The position numbers were made by a program, and so were the translations under genes. Positions 19,945 through 29,576 of a stretch of DNA of 37,097 nucleotides are shown here, piece by piece. How positions within the stretch are numbered: the first letter of the stretch is position 1; every line of letters starts with the position of its first letter. Origin of the DNA: Candidatus Hydrogenedentota bacterium (GTDB lineage: Bacteria; Hydrogenedentota; Hydrogenedentia; Hydrogenedentales; CAITNO01); NCBI GenBank assembly GCA_903902895.1, contig CAIUWO010000251.1, forward strand, positions 1 through 37,097, given 5' to 3'. Under the pieces are notes generated by a model. That model made no database searches and was not told the origin of the DNA. It was given only the letters and a program-made list of their open reading frames with translations.

Positions 19945-21975
19945 ATGATGACCGTAACTTTGCTCGCAGTGACCCTTGGCTCGATGCTGGGCGCCACGGA
20001 ATCCGCGCCCGCGATGCGGCCGCCGGCCGTGCCGCTGGTCACGCACGACCCCTATTTCAGCGTGTGGTCTTGCGACGACAAGCTCACGGACAACTGGTCG
20101 CGCCACTGGACGGGCAAGGTCAACGCGCTGTGCGGCCTGGCACGCATCGACGGCAAGCCCTACCGCTTTGCCGGGCCGTCACCCAAGAATGTGCCCGCGA
20201 TGGAGCAGCGCGCGCTCGCGGTGGACGCGACGCGCACGGTCTACGATTTTGAGGCGGGCGGTGTTGCGCTGCGGGTGACCTTCCTCTCGCCGCTGCTGCC
20301 GGATGACCTTGACATTTTGTCGCGCCCCGCCACCTATGTGACCTTTATGGCCGTGTCCAAGGACGGCGCGGAGCACGCCGTGCAGGTCTACCTCGACATC
20401 ACCGGCGAGTGGTGCGTGAACAAGCCCGAGCAGGAGGTGCAGTGGGGCCGGATGGACTTTGACGGCGGCGCGGCCGTGCACATGGGCACGACGGAGCAGC
20501 CCGTGCTCGCCAAAAAGGGCGACGACCTGCGCATCGACTGGGGCCGGGTCTATCTCGCCCTGCCCAAACAGGAAGGCGTGTCATCGTGCATAGAACTGGC
20601 CGACCTCTCCCGCGCCGCCTTCGCCAAAGACGGCACGCTGCGCCCGGCGGACGCCAAGGGTCCGCGACGCGCCAACGACGACTGGCCCGTGCTGGCCGCG
20701 CGGCTCGACATGGGCAGGGCGGGCAGCGAGCCGGTGACGCGCCAGGCGATTATCGCCTATGACGACGAGTACTCCATTGAGCTGATGGGCGCCAAGCTGC
20801 GGCCCTACTGGCGGCGCGACGGCATGGATGCGGCGGGGATGCTGGCCGCCGCCGTGAGGGACCACGCCTCCCTGGACGGGCGCTGCGCCAGGTTCGACGC
20901 GGAACTCGCCCAAAGGCTCGACAGCGCCGGCGGGCCGATGTACGCGCGCATGTGCGCGCTGGCCTACCGCCAGGCAATGGCCGCGCAAAAGATCACCGCC
21001 GACGGCAGCGGCGCGCCGCTCATGTTCTCGAAGGAGAATTTCAGCAACGGCTGCATCAGCACGGTGGACGTGATGTACCCGGCCGCGCCGGTCTTTCTGC
21101 TGCTCAACACAAAACTCCTGGCCGCGCAGATGAAGCCCGTCATGGACTATGCCATGGACGGCCGCTGGAAATGGCCCTTTGCGCCGCATGATTTGGGCAC
21201 CTATCCGCTGGCGAACGGCCAGGTCTACGGCGGGGGCGAGAAGACGGAAAAGAACCAGATGCCCGTCGAGGAAAGCGCCAACATGGTCCTGCTCCTGGGC
21301 GCGATGGCCAAGAAGGACGGCAACGCGGACTTCGCGCAGCAGTACTGGCCGGTGCTGGTCCGCTGGGCGGAGTATCTCGCGGAGAAGGGTCTGGACCCCG
21401 AAAACCAGCTCTGCACGGACGACTTCGCGGGGCACTTGGCGCACAATGTGAACCTGTCCGCCAAGGCCATCCTCGCGCTCGGCGCGTTCTCCCAGTTGTG
21501 CGAGGCCACCGGGCGGACTGACGATGCGGCGAAATACCGCGACATGGCCAAAGGCATGGTGGAGAAATGGGTCAAGATGGCCGATGACGGCGACCACTAC
21601 CGCCTCGCCTTCGACAAGCCCGGCACCTGGAGCCAGAAGTACAACCTCGTGTGGGACAAACTGCTCGGGCTGAACCTGTTCCCGGCCGGTGTGGCGCAAA
21701 AGGAAGTCGCCCAGTACCTCAAGGTGCAGAACCTGTACGGGGTGCCGCTGGACAACCGCAAGGACTACACCAAAATCGACTGGCTGGTGTGGTCGGCCAC
21801 GCTGGCGGAGAAGAAAGAGGATTTCGAGGCGCTGATTGCCCCGGCATACGCGTTCCTCAGCGCAACCCCGGACCGTGTCCCCATCACCGACTGGTACGAC
21901 ACCAAAACCGGCAAAATGGTCGGCTTTCAGGCGCGGCCCGTCATCGGCGGACTCTTCATCAAGGCGATGCAATAA
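19945..21975 (+). CDS. Secreted glutaminase A-like protein (DUF4964/DUF5127/DUF4965/DUF1793 architecture)
   Basis: About 676 residues starting at ATG 19945, with GGGAG seven bases upstream. A short signal-like N-terminus (MMTVTLLAVTLGSMLGATESAPA) precedes RPPAVPLVTHDPYFSVWS, the hallmark opening of this family. A beta-sandwich region follows (LRVTFLSPLLPDDLDILSRPATYV). The C-terminal half is helical and barrel-like, with KENFSNGCISTVDVMYPAAP, WKWPFAPHDLGTYP, MPVEESANMVLL and LCTDDFAGHLAHNVNLS. Fungal relatives are described as glutaminases, but many bacterial members sit in glycan-utilisation settings, so the true substrate is open. The family assignment is firm. It likely acts in the periplasm or outside the cell. 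Weak hairpins follow the stop. Confidence 0.88.
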   Translation: MMTVTLLAVTLGSMLGATESAPAMRPPAVPLVTHDPYFSVWSCDDKLTDNWSRHWTGKVNALCGLARIDGKPYRFAGPSPKNVPAMEQRALAVDATRTVYDFEAGGVALRVTFLSPLLPDDLDILSRPATYVTFMAVSKDGAEHAVQVYLDITGEWCVNKPEQEVQWGRMDFDGGAAVHMGTTEQPVLAKKGDDLRIDWGRVYLALPKQEGVSSCIELADLSRAAFAKDGTLRPADAKGPRRANDDWPVLAARLDMGRAGSEPVTRQAIIAYDDEYSIELMGAKLRPYWRRDGMDAAGMLAAAVRDHASLDGRCARFDAELAQRLDSAGGPMYARMCALAYRQAMAAQKITADGSGAPLMFSKENFSNGCISTVDVMYPAAPVFLLLNTKLLAAQMKPVMDYAMDGRWKWPFAPHDLGTYPLANGQVYGGGEKTEKNQMPVEESANMVLLLGAMAKKDGNADFAQQYWPVLVRWAEYLAEKGLDPENQLCTDDFAGHLAHNVNLSAKAILALGAFSQLCEATGRTDDAAKYRDMAKGMVEKWVKMADDGDHYRLAFDKPGTWSQKYNLVWDKLLGLNLFPAGVAQKEVAQYLKVQNLYGVPLDNRKDYTKIDWLVWSATLAEKKEDFEALIAPAYAFLSATPDRVPITDWYDTKTGKMVGFQARPVIGGLFIKAMQ

Positions 21976-22003
21976 GCCGAACGGGGCTGACAGGCGTGGA
22001 TTC

Positions 22004-22058
22004 TTCGGGCGGTCCCGCCGGGGCCGCCCGAACCGCATTTGCCGCCAGAAAAGGCGGC
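22004..22058. terminator. Two hairpins between converging genes
   Basis: TTCGGGCGG (22004-22012) pairs with CCGCCCGAA (22024-22032), and GCCGCC (22041-22046) pairs with GGCGGC (22053-22058). They lie between the converging ends of the glutaminase-like and methyltransferase genes. T-runs are poor on either strand, so termination strength is uncertain. Confidence 0.5.
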
Positions 22059-22096
22059 TTGCCCCGCGGCAAGGCGGAGAACCGGAACTCGCGGCG

Positions 22097-22852
22097 TCAG
22101 TCGGCGGCGCGGCGGAGAAGGTAGAAGACGTAGCCGTAAGCGGCGGAATGGCGGCGATAGAGCTCGATTTCGGCGCGAACGCCGGCAATCAGCGCAATCA
22201 GCACGGAATCTTTCGGGTAGCGCCGCTCCAGCGTGGCGAGCTTGGCGAGTTGCGGGGTGTAATACTCGTCCCACCACGCGCTTTCCGGCAGGGTGAATGT
22301 GTCGAGGGGTTCATACCCGGCGCGGCGGGCACGGTCCAGGTTTTCGCTGATTTCGCCCATGGCCGGGTAGGCGGTGCTCCAGAAGCTGCGCGCCGCCTCG
22401 GGCGGATAGGCGGTGAGCCAGGTCAGTTCGCTGACGGCGGCGCAGCCGCCGGGCCGCAGCAGGCGGCGCCATGCGCGCAACCCCTTTTCAAAGCCCATGT
22501 TGTACACGGCGCCCTCGGACCAGAGCAGATCAAAGGTTCCGTCGGGGAAGTCGAGCAGTTCCATGGACATGGCGCGGGTCTGGATGCGGTCCTCGAGCCA
22601 GGCCTCGCGGGCCGATTCCTCCAAGGCGCGCAGAAAGGGCTCATGGATGTCGACGGCGGTGACGCGCCCCCCGGAGCACAGGGCCAGTTCAACGGTCTGC
22701 GCGCCCGAACCGCAGCCGATATCGAGGATATCGGGTCGTCCGGCGGCTATGGGGAGCATTTTGAAGGCGCGGCGGGTGGCCTCGGCACAGCCGGGGCCCT
22801 GGCGCGGCAGCCCTTCATAAAGCTCGAATTTACGCTCCTCGGCGCTCGACAT
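22097..22852 (-). CDS. Class I SAM-dependent methyltransferase
   Basis: About 251 residues of a cytoplasmic Rossmann-fold methyltransferase. The SAM-binding motif I is ILDIGCGSGAQTVELA, followed by the acidic end of strand 2 (VTAVDIHEPFL), motif II-like FDLLWSEGAVYNMGF and LLRPGGCAAVSEL. The C-terminal part (TLPESAWWDEYYTPQLAKL) is typical of a widespread uncharacterised small-molecule methyltransferase group; I cannot name the acceptor. I chose ATG 22852 (MSSAEERKFELYEG) because AGGAG sits just upstream and similar proteins begin there. It has an extended -10 promoter and is transcribed divergently from glgC. Confidence 0.85.
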   Translation of the reverse strand: MSSAEERKFELYEGLPRQGPGCAEATRRAFKMLPIAAGRPDILDIGCGSGAQTVELALCSGGRVTAVDIHEPFLRALEESAREAWLEDRIQTRAMSMELLDFPDGTFDLLWSEGAVYNMGFEKGLRAWRRLLRPGGCAAVSELTWLTAYPPEAARSFWSTAYPAMGEISENLDRARRAGYEPLDTFTLPESAWWDEYYTPQLAKLATLERRYPKDSVLIALIAGVRAEIELYRRHSAAYGYVFYLLRRAAD

Positions 22853-22877
22853 GGGGGTTCTCCTGGGTGAAAGTAGG

Positions 22878-22886
22878 ATCATAACA
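22878..22886 (-). promoter_or_regulatory. Extended -10 promoter of the methyltransferase gene
   Basis: The minus strand reads TGTTATGAT (TG, one base, TATGAT). The predicted start is about 19 bases before the ATG, leaving room for the AGGAG site. No good -35 was found, as often seen with extended -10 promoters. Confidence 0.45.
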
Positions 22887-22938
22887 GGATTTGACGCCTA
22901 AAGATAGGACTATTTCTGGCCACCGCGCCCGAAGCGGT

Positions 22939-22967
22939 TTGGTTCCGGGGTGCCGGTTGGATACAAT
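22939..22967 (+). promoter_or_regulatory. Promoter of glgC
   Basis: TTGGTT (22939-22944), a 17-base spacer and TACAAT (22962-22967). The short leader contains a perfect hairpin, GGTCCGC/GCGGACC (22982-23001), immediately before the GGAAGGAG ribosome site. Confidence 0.6.
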
Positions 22968-22981
22968 GCGTACCATGGTGC

Positions 22982-23001
22982 GGTCCGCAAGGGTGCGGAC
23001 C
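22982..23001 (+). promoter_or_regulatory. Hairpin in the glgC leader next to the ribosome binding site
   Basis: A 7-bp perfect stem (22982-22988 with 22995-23001) with a 6-base loop ends three bases before GGAAGGAG (23005-23012). It could modulate ribosome access or mRNA stability. No sequence match to a known riboswitch class is recognised. Confidence 0.45.
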
Positions 23002-23021
23002 CCCGGAAGGAGCCGTCAGGA

Positions 23022-24332
<1,311 letters not shown>

Positions 24333-24354
24333 GCGGGGCAAACAAACGCGCCGC

Positions 24355-24454
24355 CATTGCGGGCGAAGCGCTGCAATCTCCCGCCCGCCAAGGCCGCGCA
24401 TGCGGGCTGTGGTTTCAAGAGATTGCCGCGTCGGGCTTCGCCCTCCTCGCAATG
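24355..24454. repeat. MITE-like inverted-repeat element after glgC
   Basis: The left arm (24355-24380: CATTGCGGGCGAAGC, then GCAATCTC) and right arm (24419-24454: GAGATTGC, then GGGCTTCGCCCTCC and GCAATG) are inverted, imperfect copies about 40 bases apart. The wording (CATTGCG, GCGAAGC, GCAATCTC) is that of a short dispersed element I recall from several unrelated bacterial phyla. It lies in the 180-base gap between glgC and the sugar transporter and encodes nothing. Confidence 0.65.
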
Positions 24455-24512
24455 ACCATGTAACAAGTCCGCCCGCCCGGTTTTTCTTGCGCATACGGTC
24501 AAGGAGTCATCT

Positions 24513-26693
24513 ATGGAAAAGGCCAAGGGACCTGAGTTTTCGTGGGTTGAGGGGCTGGCCATCTGCCTGTCGATGATCGGCGTGCAGTTGTGCAGCGAGG
24601 TCATCAACCAGTGGGGCCTGTATTTCTACTCCCCCTCGGGCGGTGTCGGCCGCACCATCTACGTGTCCGTCGGCATGGTCGGCATCATCTTCATCATCGG
24701 CACCGTGTGGGACGCGTTCAGCAGCCCCGTCATCGGCATGCTGTCGGACGGGACCAGCACGCGGCCCGGCCGCTGGCGCCTCATTCCCATCCCCGGACGC
24801 CGCCTCCCTTATATCTTCTGGGGCGGCGTCCTCATGGTGTTCACCATGATCGGCTTCTGGTACCCGCCGGTGAACGGCACCTCCTGGCTCAATCTGGCCT
24901 ACGGCACCGTGCTGCTGTGCACCCACTGGACGCTGTTTTCCCTGGCCGTGGTGCCGCTGACGGCGCTGGGGCCCGAAATTGCCCGGTCCGACGCGGCCCG
25001 CGTGGCCATTGGCACCTGGACGGCCATCGGCATGATTCTCGGCCTGGCGCTGGCCAACGCGCTGCCCGGCGTGCTCATCGCCGCGATGGACCCCGGCCGG
25101 GTGGAGAGCAGTCTGGCGGTAAGGATGGACAAGGCAGACGGTGACCAGGCCAGGCAAATTGCGGCACGGCTTTTCTCGGCCGCGCCGGACCTTGCGGGAA
25201 AAACGCAAAAGGATGCGGCGGGCATCCGGCTGGACGGTTTCGAGCCCGGCGACATCACGCTGGCCACCGACGGCGACAAGACGGTGCTGACGGTCAAGGG
25301 CACGCTTTACGACAGACTGCGCGAGGAGACCGCCGCCGCCGCCATCCGCGGCCTGATCCCCGAGGCGCTTCGGGACAAGTACACGCCCGTCACCCGGAAG
25401 GCTTGGTATGGCGCGGAGTTCCGCGACGGCGCGCTGAGCGCCGAACTGGTCGAGCATGTCCGTGCGGAGGCGCTGGCGCCGCTGACGGCTTCGATGGACC
25501 GCGAGGCGGAGTTTGGCGCGGCGGGTTCCACCGCGGCCATAACCTTCCCGACGCTCATGGCGGAACGCATGGACGAGACGGCACTGCAGGCGGTCGCGGC
25601 CAGGATTCCCGGGGTAACGGGTGACGCCAGGGCCACGCTGGGACCCGGCTTTGTGCGCTACGACCTGCCGCAGGACGTGAAGGAGCTGCCCGCCGGGGCG
25701 CGCGCCTATCTGGCGGACGCCACGGCGCGCGAGGCGCTGCGCAGCAACCTCATCCAACTCGGCGCGGACGGGCCGACCCGCACGCTCGTCTTTCCCAAGG
25801 CATTGCGGTCAGACCTGACCATTGCCCACCTGCGCGGTGTGATGGGGGGCGTGCCCGGCGTGGCCGCGCTGGAGCGGCGCGAGGAGTCCTTCTCGCCCGC
25901 GGGCTACCGGCGCGTGTCCACCATCTTCGCGTTCCTGTCGCTGCTCCTGTTCATGCTGCCCGTCATCTTCGTGCGCGAGCGCTACGACTCCGAGGCCGTG
26001 CAGAGCGAGCCGCTGCCCTACGGCCGCGCCGTGCTCGACGCGCTGCGCAACAAGCCCTTCATGATCTACGCGTTCTCGTTCTTCTTCTTCACCATCGGCT
26101 TCCTGGCCGTGCAGCGCGCGCTTCCCTACTGGGCCGAACTGGGGCTCGACGGCGACGAGGGCACCATCACCAAGCTGCTCGCGCCGTTCATCCTGATCGC
26201 CGTCGTGTCCTACGCGTTCATCCCCATCCTCGCGCGGCACCTGCACATGAAATGGCTCATCTTCATCGCCCTGACCATCATCGCCAGCGGCATGCCCTGC
26301 ATGTATTTCATCGGCCAGTCCAACGCCAGCTTCGCCACGCGCCAGATCTGGGGCATGATCCTCTTCGGCTACTGCGGCGTGGGCCAGGCGCTGATGTACG
26401 TCATGATGGTCCCCATGATCGGCGACATCATCGACTACGACGAGCGCCTCTCCGGCGAGCGCCGCGAGGCGCTCTACAACGGACTGAGCGCCTTCATCTG
26501 GAAGGCGTCCATGGCGGGTTCGGTCCTGCTCGCCTCCCAGTCCATGAACCTCTGGGGCAACCGCATCGAGCAGTACACCGGCGTGCTGCTGGTGGGGCCC
26601 TTCGCGGGTCTCTTTGGACTCATCGGCATGGTCCTGATTTGCTTCTATCCCGTGCACAAGGCGGAGAGGAATGAGGGGATGGGAAAAAGATGA
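24513..26693 (+). CDS. GPH/MelB-type sugar:cation symporter with a large extracytoplasmic insert
   Basis: A 726-residue inner-membrane transporter; relatives are usually 450-500. Helices 1-5 (about residues 13-192) carry GPH signatures: WDAFSSPVIGMLSDGTSTRPGRWRL and the TM5 region GTWTAIGMILGLALANALPG. Helices 6-12 resume at SPAGYRRVSTIFAFLSLLLF (about 461) and include GDIIDYDERLSGERREALYNGL, a hallmark of the family. Between TM5 and TM6, residues about 193-460 form a soluble segment that by topology faces outside the cytoplasm. It contains three related blocks (about 255-290, 338-372 and 420-453). It probably imports sugars, glycosides or uronides with Na+ or H+. AAGGAG is seven bases before ATG. 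The next gene overlaps its stop. Confidence 0.88.
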   Translation: MEKAKGPEFSWVEGLAICLSMIGVQLCSEVINQWGLYFYSPSGGVGRTIYVSVGMVGIIFIIGTVWDAFSSPVIGMLSDGTSTRPGRWRLIPIPGRRLPYIFWGGVLMVFTMIGFWYPPVNGTSWLNLAYGTVLLCTHWTLFSLAVVPLTALGPEIARSDAARVAIGTWTAIGMILGLALANALPGVLIAAMDPGRVESSLAVRMDKADGDQARQIAARLFSAAPDLAGKTQKDAAGIRLDGFEPGDITLATDGDKTVLTVKGTLYDRLREETAAAAIRGLIPEALRDKYTPVTRKAWYGAEFRDGALSAELVEHVRAEALAPLTASMDREAEFGAAGSTAAITFPTLMAERMDETALQAVAARIPGVTGDARATLGPGFVRYDLPQDVKELPAGARAYLADATAREALRSNLIQLGADGPTRTLVFPKALRSDLTIAHLRGVMGGVPGVAALERREESFSPAGYRRVSTIFAFLSLLLFMLPVIFVRERYDSEAVQSEPLPYGRAVLDALRNKPFMIYAFSFFFFTIGFLAVQRALPYWAELGLDGDEGTITKLLAPFILIAVVSYAFIPILARHLHMKWLIFIALTIIASGMPCMYFIGQSNASFATRQIWGMILFGYCGVGQALMYVMMVPMIGDIIDYDERLSGERREALYNGLSAFIWKASMAGSVLLASQSMNLWGNRIEQYTGVLLVGPFAGLFGLIGMVLICFYPVHKAERNEGMGKR

Positions 26694-27379
26694 GCGAGAA
26701 GGGAAAGCGGTGTCATCGCAAAACAAGCGATGTACGCAAGTGGCCGCGCAGGTTAATTGCTGTCTTGGGGATTGTTTGCGTAGTTCTCTTTTATTTGCTT
26801 TGGGGTTTCATGCTCACCGACATGGTCCATGACGGACGTGGATTTGATTTGATGGGAAAGTCCACGCCCATGCGGACGCTTGTTTCCCTCGGCACCGCGT
26901 ACGTTGCGCTGCCCTTGGTAGGTGCAGTATGGGCGGTACAGAAATTTAGGAAACGAAAGACGCAGCCGATACAGAAGTCCCCGGCGCTGAAAGACGGGCC
27001 GCATCAGGAGGGAGGGGCCTGCGAGGAAGGCATCGGGCGGAGATGGTTGCCCAGTACGCTTGCGTTCTTTGGAATTACCGCGACAGTCCTGTTCTTCGCG
27101 TTCTACTTTCTGGGACACGAGTTGCGTATGTTCCAGATGCTCCAAGAGGGCCGCGGGCTTGACTGGCAACTCACTCGATACGGCAAGACCACGGCCCTGA
27201 ATCAGTTTCTCATGCTGGCGTGCGTAGTGGCCGCACTCGTCGTGGCGGCGGCCATCGCGATCACGCGAAAAGTGGTGGCTGCATGGTGTCGCGCAACCGG
27301 TGCCAAGGCGAACCAAGGGGGTTTTGAGGATGGGTCGGTCATAAATACCGATGATTATCCTCATGGTGATGCGCAGTGA
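26690..27379 (+). CDS. Uncharacterised four-helix membrane protein with internal duplication
   Basis: A 229-residue protein overlapping the transporter stop by ATGA, so translation is probably coupled. Two halves repeat the same plan: RKWPRRLIAVLGI, hydrophobic segment, HDGRGFDL, second helix, basic end (about 16-90), then RRWLPSTLAFFGI, hydrophobic segment, QEGRGLDW, second helix, basic end (about 117-195). A charged linker and a polar acidic C-terminal tail complete it. GC content is visibly lower than in the transporter, and codon choice is less biased, which may mean more recent arrival or weaker expression. No known family is recognised. An accessory role for the transporter is only an inference from coupling. 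Confidence 0.7.
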   Translation: MSEKGKRCHRKTSDVRKWPRRLIAVLGIVCVVLFYLLWGFMLTDMVHDGRGFDLMGKSTPMRTLVSLGTAYVALPLVGAVWAVQKFRKRKTQPIQKSPALKDGPHQEGGACEEGIGRRWLPSTLAFFGITATVLFFAFYFLGHELRMFQMLQEGRGLDWQLTRYGKTTALNQFLMLACVVAALVVAAAIAITRKVVAAWCRATGAKANQGGFEDGSVINTDDYPHGDAQ

Positions 27380-27450
27380 CACACAGGGACGCGCTGTTCG
27401 TGCTGCGATAGGCACCTCAGACACACACCGTACGCCTTTCGGAAAAGCAA

Positions 27451-27471
27451 CGCCCGCCACAAGGGCGGGCG
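27451..27471 (-). terminator. Terminator after htpG
   Basis: CGCCCGCC (27451-27458) pairs with GGCGGGCG (27464-27471) around a five-base loop. On the minus strand it is followed by TTGCTTTT, 29 bases past the htpG stop. It may also end the plus-strand membrane protein transcript. Confidence 0.65.
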
Positions 27472-27499
27472 CTACGGGAGCATGCTCTATGTATGGGTC

Positions 27500-29425
27500 T
27501 TACCCTGCGGCTTTCACCATGACCTCGGCGACGAGCCGGGCGAATTCGGCCGGGTCGGCGAGCTGGCCGCCCTCGGCGAGAAGCGCCTGGCCGTGGAGCA
27601 GCTTGGCGTAGTCGGCCAGCGCGGCGGACTCGGGATCGGCGTCGTAGACGCGCTGCAGCGCGTCGAGCAGCGGATGGCCGGGGTTGAGTTCGAGGATCCG
27701 CTTGGTCTCGGGCAGTTCCTGGCCCATGGCGCGGAACATCTTCTCCAACTGCGGCGACACGTCGCCGGCGTCGGTGACGAGGCAGGCGGGCGACTCGGTG
27801 AGACGCGTCGAGAAGCGCACCTCCTTCACCAACCCGCTCAGGTGCCCGCCCAGCTTGCCAAGCAGCGACGCGTGGGCCTTTTCCTGCTCCTTGCGCGCCG
27901 ATTCGGCCTCCTTCTGCGTCTCGTCGTCGGCCGGCAGATCAACCAGCCCCTTGGCGGCGGACTGCAGTTTCTTGCCCTGGTATTCGTGCACCGCCGAGGT
28001 CCACACCTCGTCGACCGGGTCGTCCAGCAGCAGCACCTCGTAGCCCTTGTCGCGGAAGGCCTCCAGGTGGGGCGAGCGTTCCAGCCGCGCGCGGGACTCG
28101 CCGCAGAGGAAGTATATCTGCTCCTGGCCGGGCTTCATGCGCCCGATGTAGTCGTTGAGCGACACGCTCTCGCCCGCCGAGGCGGTGGTGACGACGCGCA
28201 GCAGCGACAGCAGGTCGTCGCGGTGGTCCGTGTCGCCGATGAGCCCCTCCTTCAGCACGCGGCCGAACTCGGCCCAGAGGGCCTTGTACTTGTCGGCGTC
28301 CTTGGCGGCCAGGTCCTTGATCGCGTCGAGCACCTTGCCGACGATGCCGCGCGACATGCGCTGCACCTGCCGGTTCTGCTGGAGGATTTCGCGGGAGATG
28401 TTGAGCGGCAGATCCTCCGAATCGACCACGCCGCGGATGAAGCGCAGGTATTCGGGGAGCAGCTCGTCGCAGTCGTCCATGATGAAGATGCGCTTGACGT
28501 ACAGGCGCACGCCGCGGTGCGTCTCGGGGTGGCGCATGAACAGGTCCCAGGACGCCTTGGACGGAACATAGAGGAGCATGCGGTATTCGAGCGTGCCCTC
28601 GATGCGCGCCTGCACGCGCAGCATGGGGTCGGTCCAGTCGTGCGACACGTGGCGGTAAAACTCGTTGTACTCCTCCTCGGCGACCTCCGCCTTGTCGCGC
28701 AGCCAGATGGCCTTCATGGAGTTGAGCGTCTCGGCGCGGCGCACGGTCGTTTCGGCGCCGTCCACCTCCTCCTTTTCCTCCACCTCCATCTGGATGGGGT
28801 AGGCGACGAAGTCGGAGTACTGGCGGACGATGTGGCGCACCACGCCCTCGTCGGCGTAGTCCTTCATGCCGTCCTCCTGGTCGGCGGGCTTGAGGTGCAG
28901 CGTGACCGTCGTGCCGGCCGTGTCGCGCTCCGCCTCGTCGAGCGTGTAGAACCCGTCGCCCGACGACTCCCAGCGGGTCGCCGTGTCCTCGCCCGCGCGG
29001 CGCGTGAGCAGGGTGACGCGGTCGGCGACCATGAACGAGGCGTAGAACCCGACGCCGAACTGGCCGATCAGCTCGGCCGGCGCGGCGGCGTCCTTCGACG
29101 CGCGCACGCGCTTGAGGAACTCCTGCGTGCCCGACTTGGCGATGGTGCCGATCAGGTCGCCCACCTCCTCGCGCGACATGCCGATGCCGTCGTCGGCCAC
29201 ACTGAGCGTGCGGGCCGCGGCGTCAGCCTCGATGCGAATCGCCGGCTCCAGCCCGGCGGGCATCAGGTCGGGATGCTTGAGGGACTCGAAGCGCCGCTTG
29301 TCTATGGCGTCGGAACTGTTGGAAATCAGCTCGCGCAGGAAGATGTCCCGGTTTGAATAGACGGAATGGATCATCAGGTCCAGCAGTTGCCGGGCCTCGG
29401 TCTTGAATTCATGGCGCTCACTCAT
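27500..29425 (-). CDS. htpG: Molecular chaperone HtpG (Hsp90)
   Basis: ATP-dependent cytosolic Hsp90 chaperone, 641 residues, the normal bacterial length. The N-terminal GHKL ATPase domain shows LRELISNSSDAIDK, DDGIGM, IGTIAKSGT and QFGVGFYASFMVAD. The middle domain carries RRIFIMDDC-type wording (VKRIFIMDDCDELLPEYL) and LNISREILQQNR, with its catalytic-loop Arg. The C-terminal dimerisation domain ends without a eukaryotic MEEVD motif, as expected. I start at ATG 29425 (MSERHEFKTEA), with GGGAG upstream; an in-frame GTG four codons earlier is less likely. A promoter with TTGCCC and GATAAT lies about 35 bases upstream. No CIRCE-type operator was seen. Confidence 0.97.
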   Translation of the reverse strand: MSERHEFKTEARQLLDLMIHSVYSNRDIFLRELISNSSDAIDKRRFESLKHPDLMPAGLEPAIRIEADAAARTLSVADDGIGMSREEVGDLIGTIAKSGTQEFLKRVRASKDAAAPAELIGQFGVGFYASFMVADRVTLLTRRAGEDTATRWESSGDGFYTLDEAERDTAGTTVTLHLKPADQEDGMKDYADEGVVRHIVRQYSDFVAYPIQMEVEEKEEVDGAETTVRRAETLNSMKAIWLRDKAEVAEEEYNEFYRHVSHDWTDPMLRVQARIEGTLEYRMLLYVPSKASWDLFMRHPETHRGVRLYVKRIFIMDDCDELLPEYLRFIRGVVDSEDLPLNISREILQQNRQVQRMSRGIVGKVLDAIKDLAAKDADKYKALWAEFGRVLKEGLIGDTDHRDDLLSLLRVVTTASAGESVSLNDYIGRMKPGQEQIYFLCGESRARLERSPHLEAFRDKGYEVLLLDDPVDEVWTSAVHEYQGKKLQSAAKGLVDLPADDETQKEAESARKEQEKAHASLLGKLGGHLSGLVKEVRFSTRLTESPACLVTDAGDVSPQLEKMFRAMGQELPETKRILELNPGHPLLDALQRVYDADPESAALADYAKLLHGQALLAEGGQLADPAEFARLVAEVMVKAAG

Positions 29426-29460
29426 GGCTGTGCACACTCCCTGGTTGTGTGAAGGGCCCC

Positions 29461-29490
29461 ATTATCCCATGCGGCGGCGGGCCGGGGCAA
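29461..29490 (-). promoter_or_regulatory. Promoter of htpG
   Basis: On the minus strand, TTGCCC (complement of 29485-29490), an 18-base spacer and GATAAT (complement of 29461-29466). The downstream GGGGCCC wording resembles the other promoters of the window. No heat-shock sigma-32 consensus was evident. Confidence 0.5.
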
Positions 29491-29576
29491 AAGAGGCCCG
29501 GCCCCGGCGGCGATGAGGGGCGCGGCGGTGCCGTTTGCAGTCGCGCTGACGGTGCCGTGCGCCCCGTCCACGGCCC

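Noticed and set aside
29426-29576. Intrinsic terminator of the pseudopilin-like gene
   Set aside because: A GC hairpin (GCCGGGGC/GCCCCGGC) can form but lacks a T-run and overlaps the htpG -35 box.
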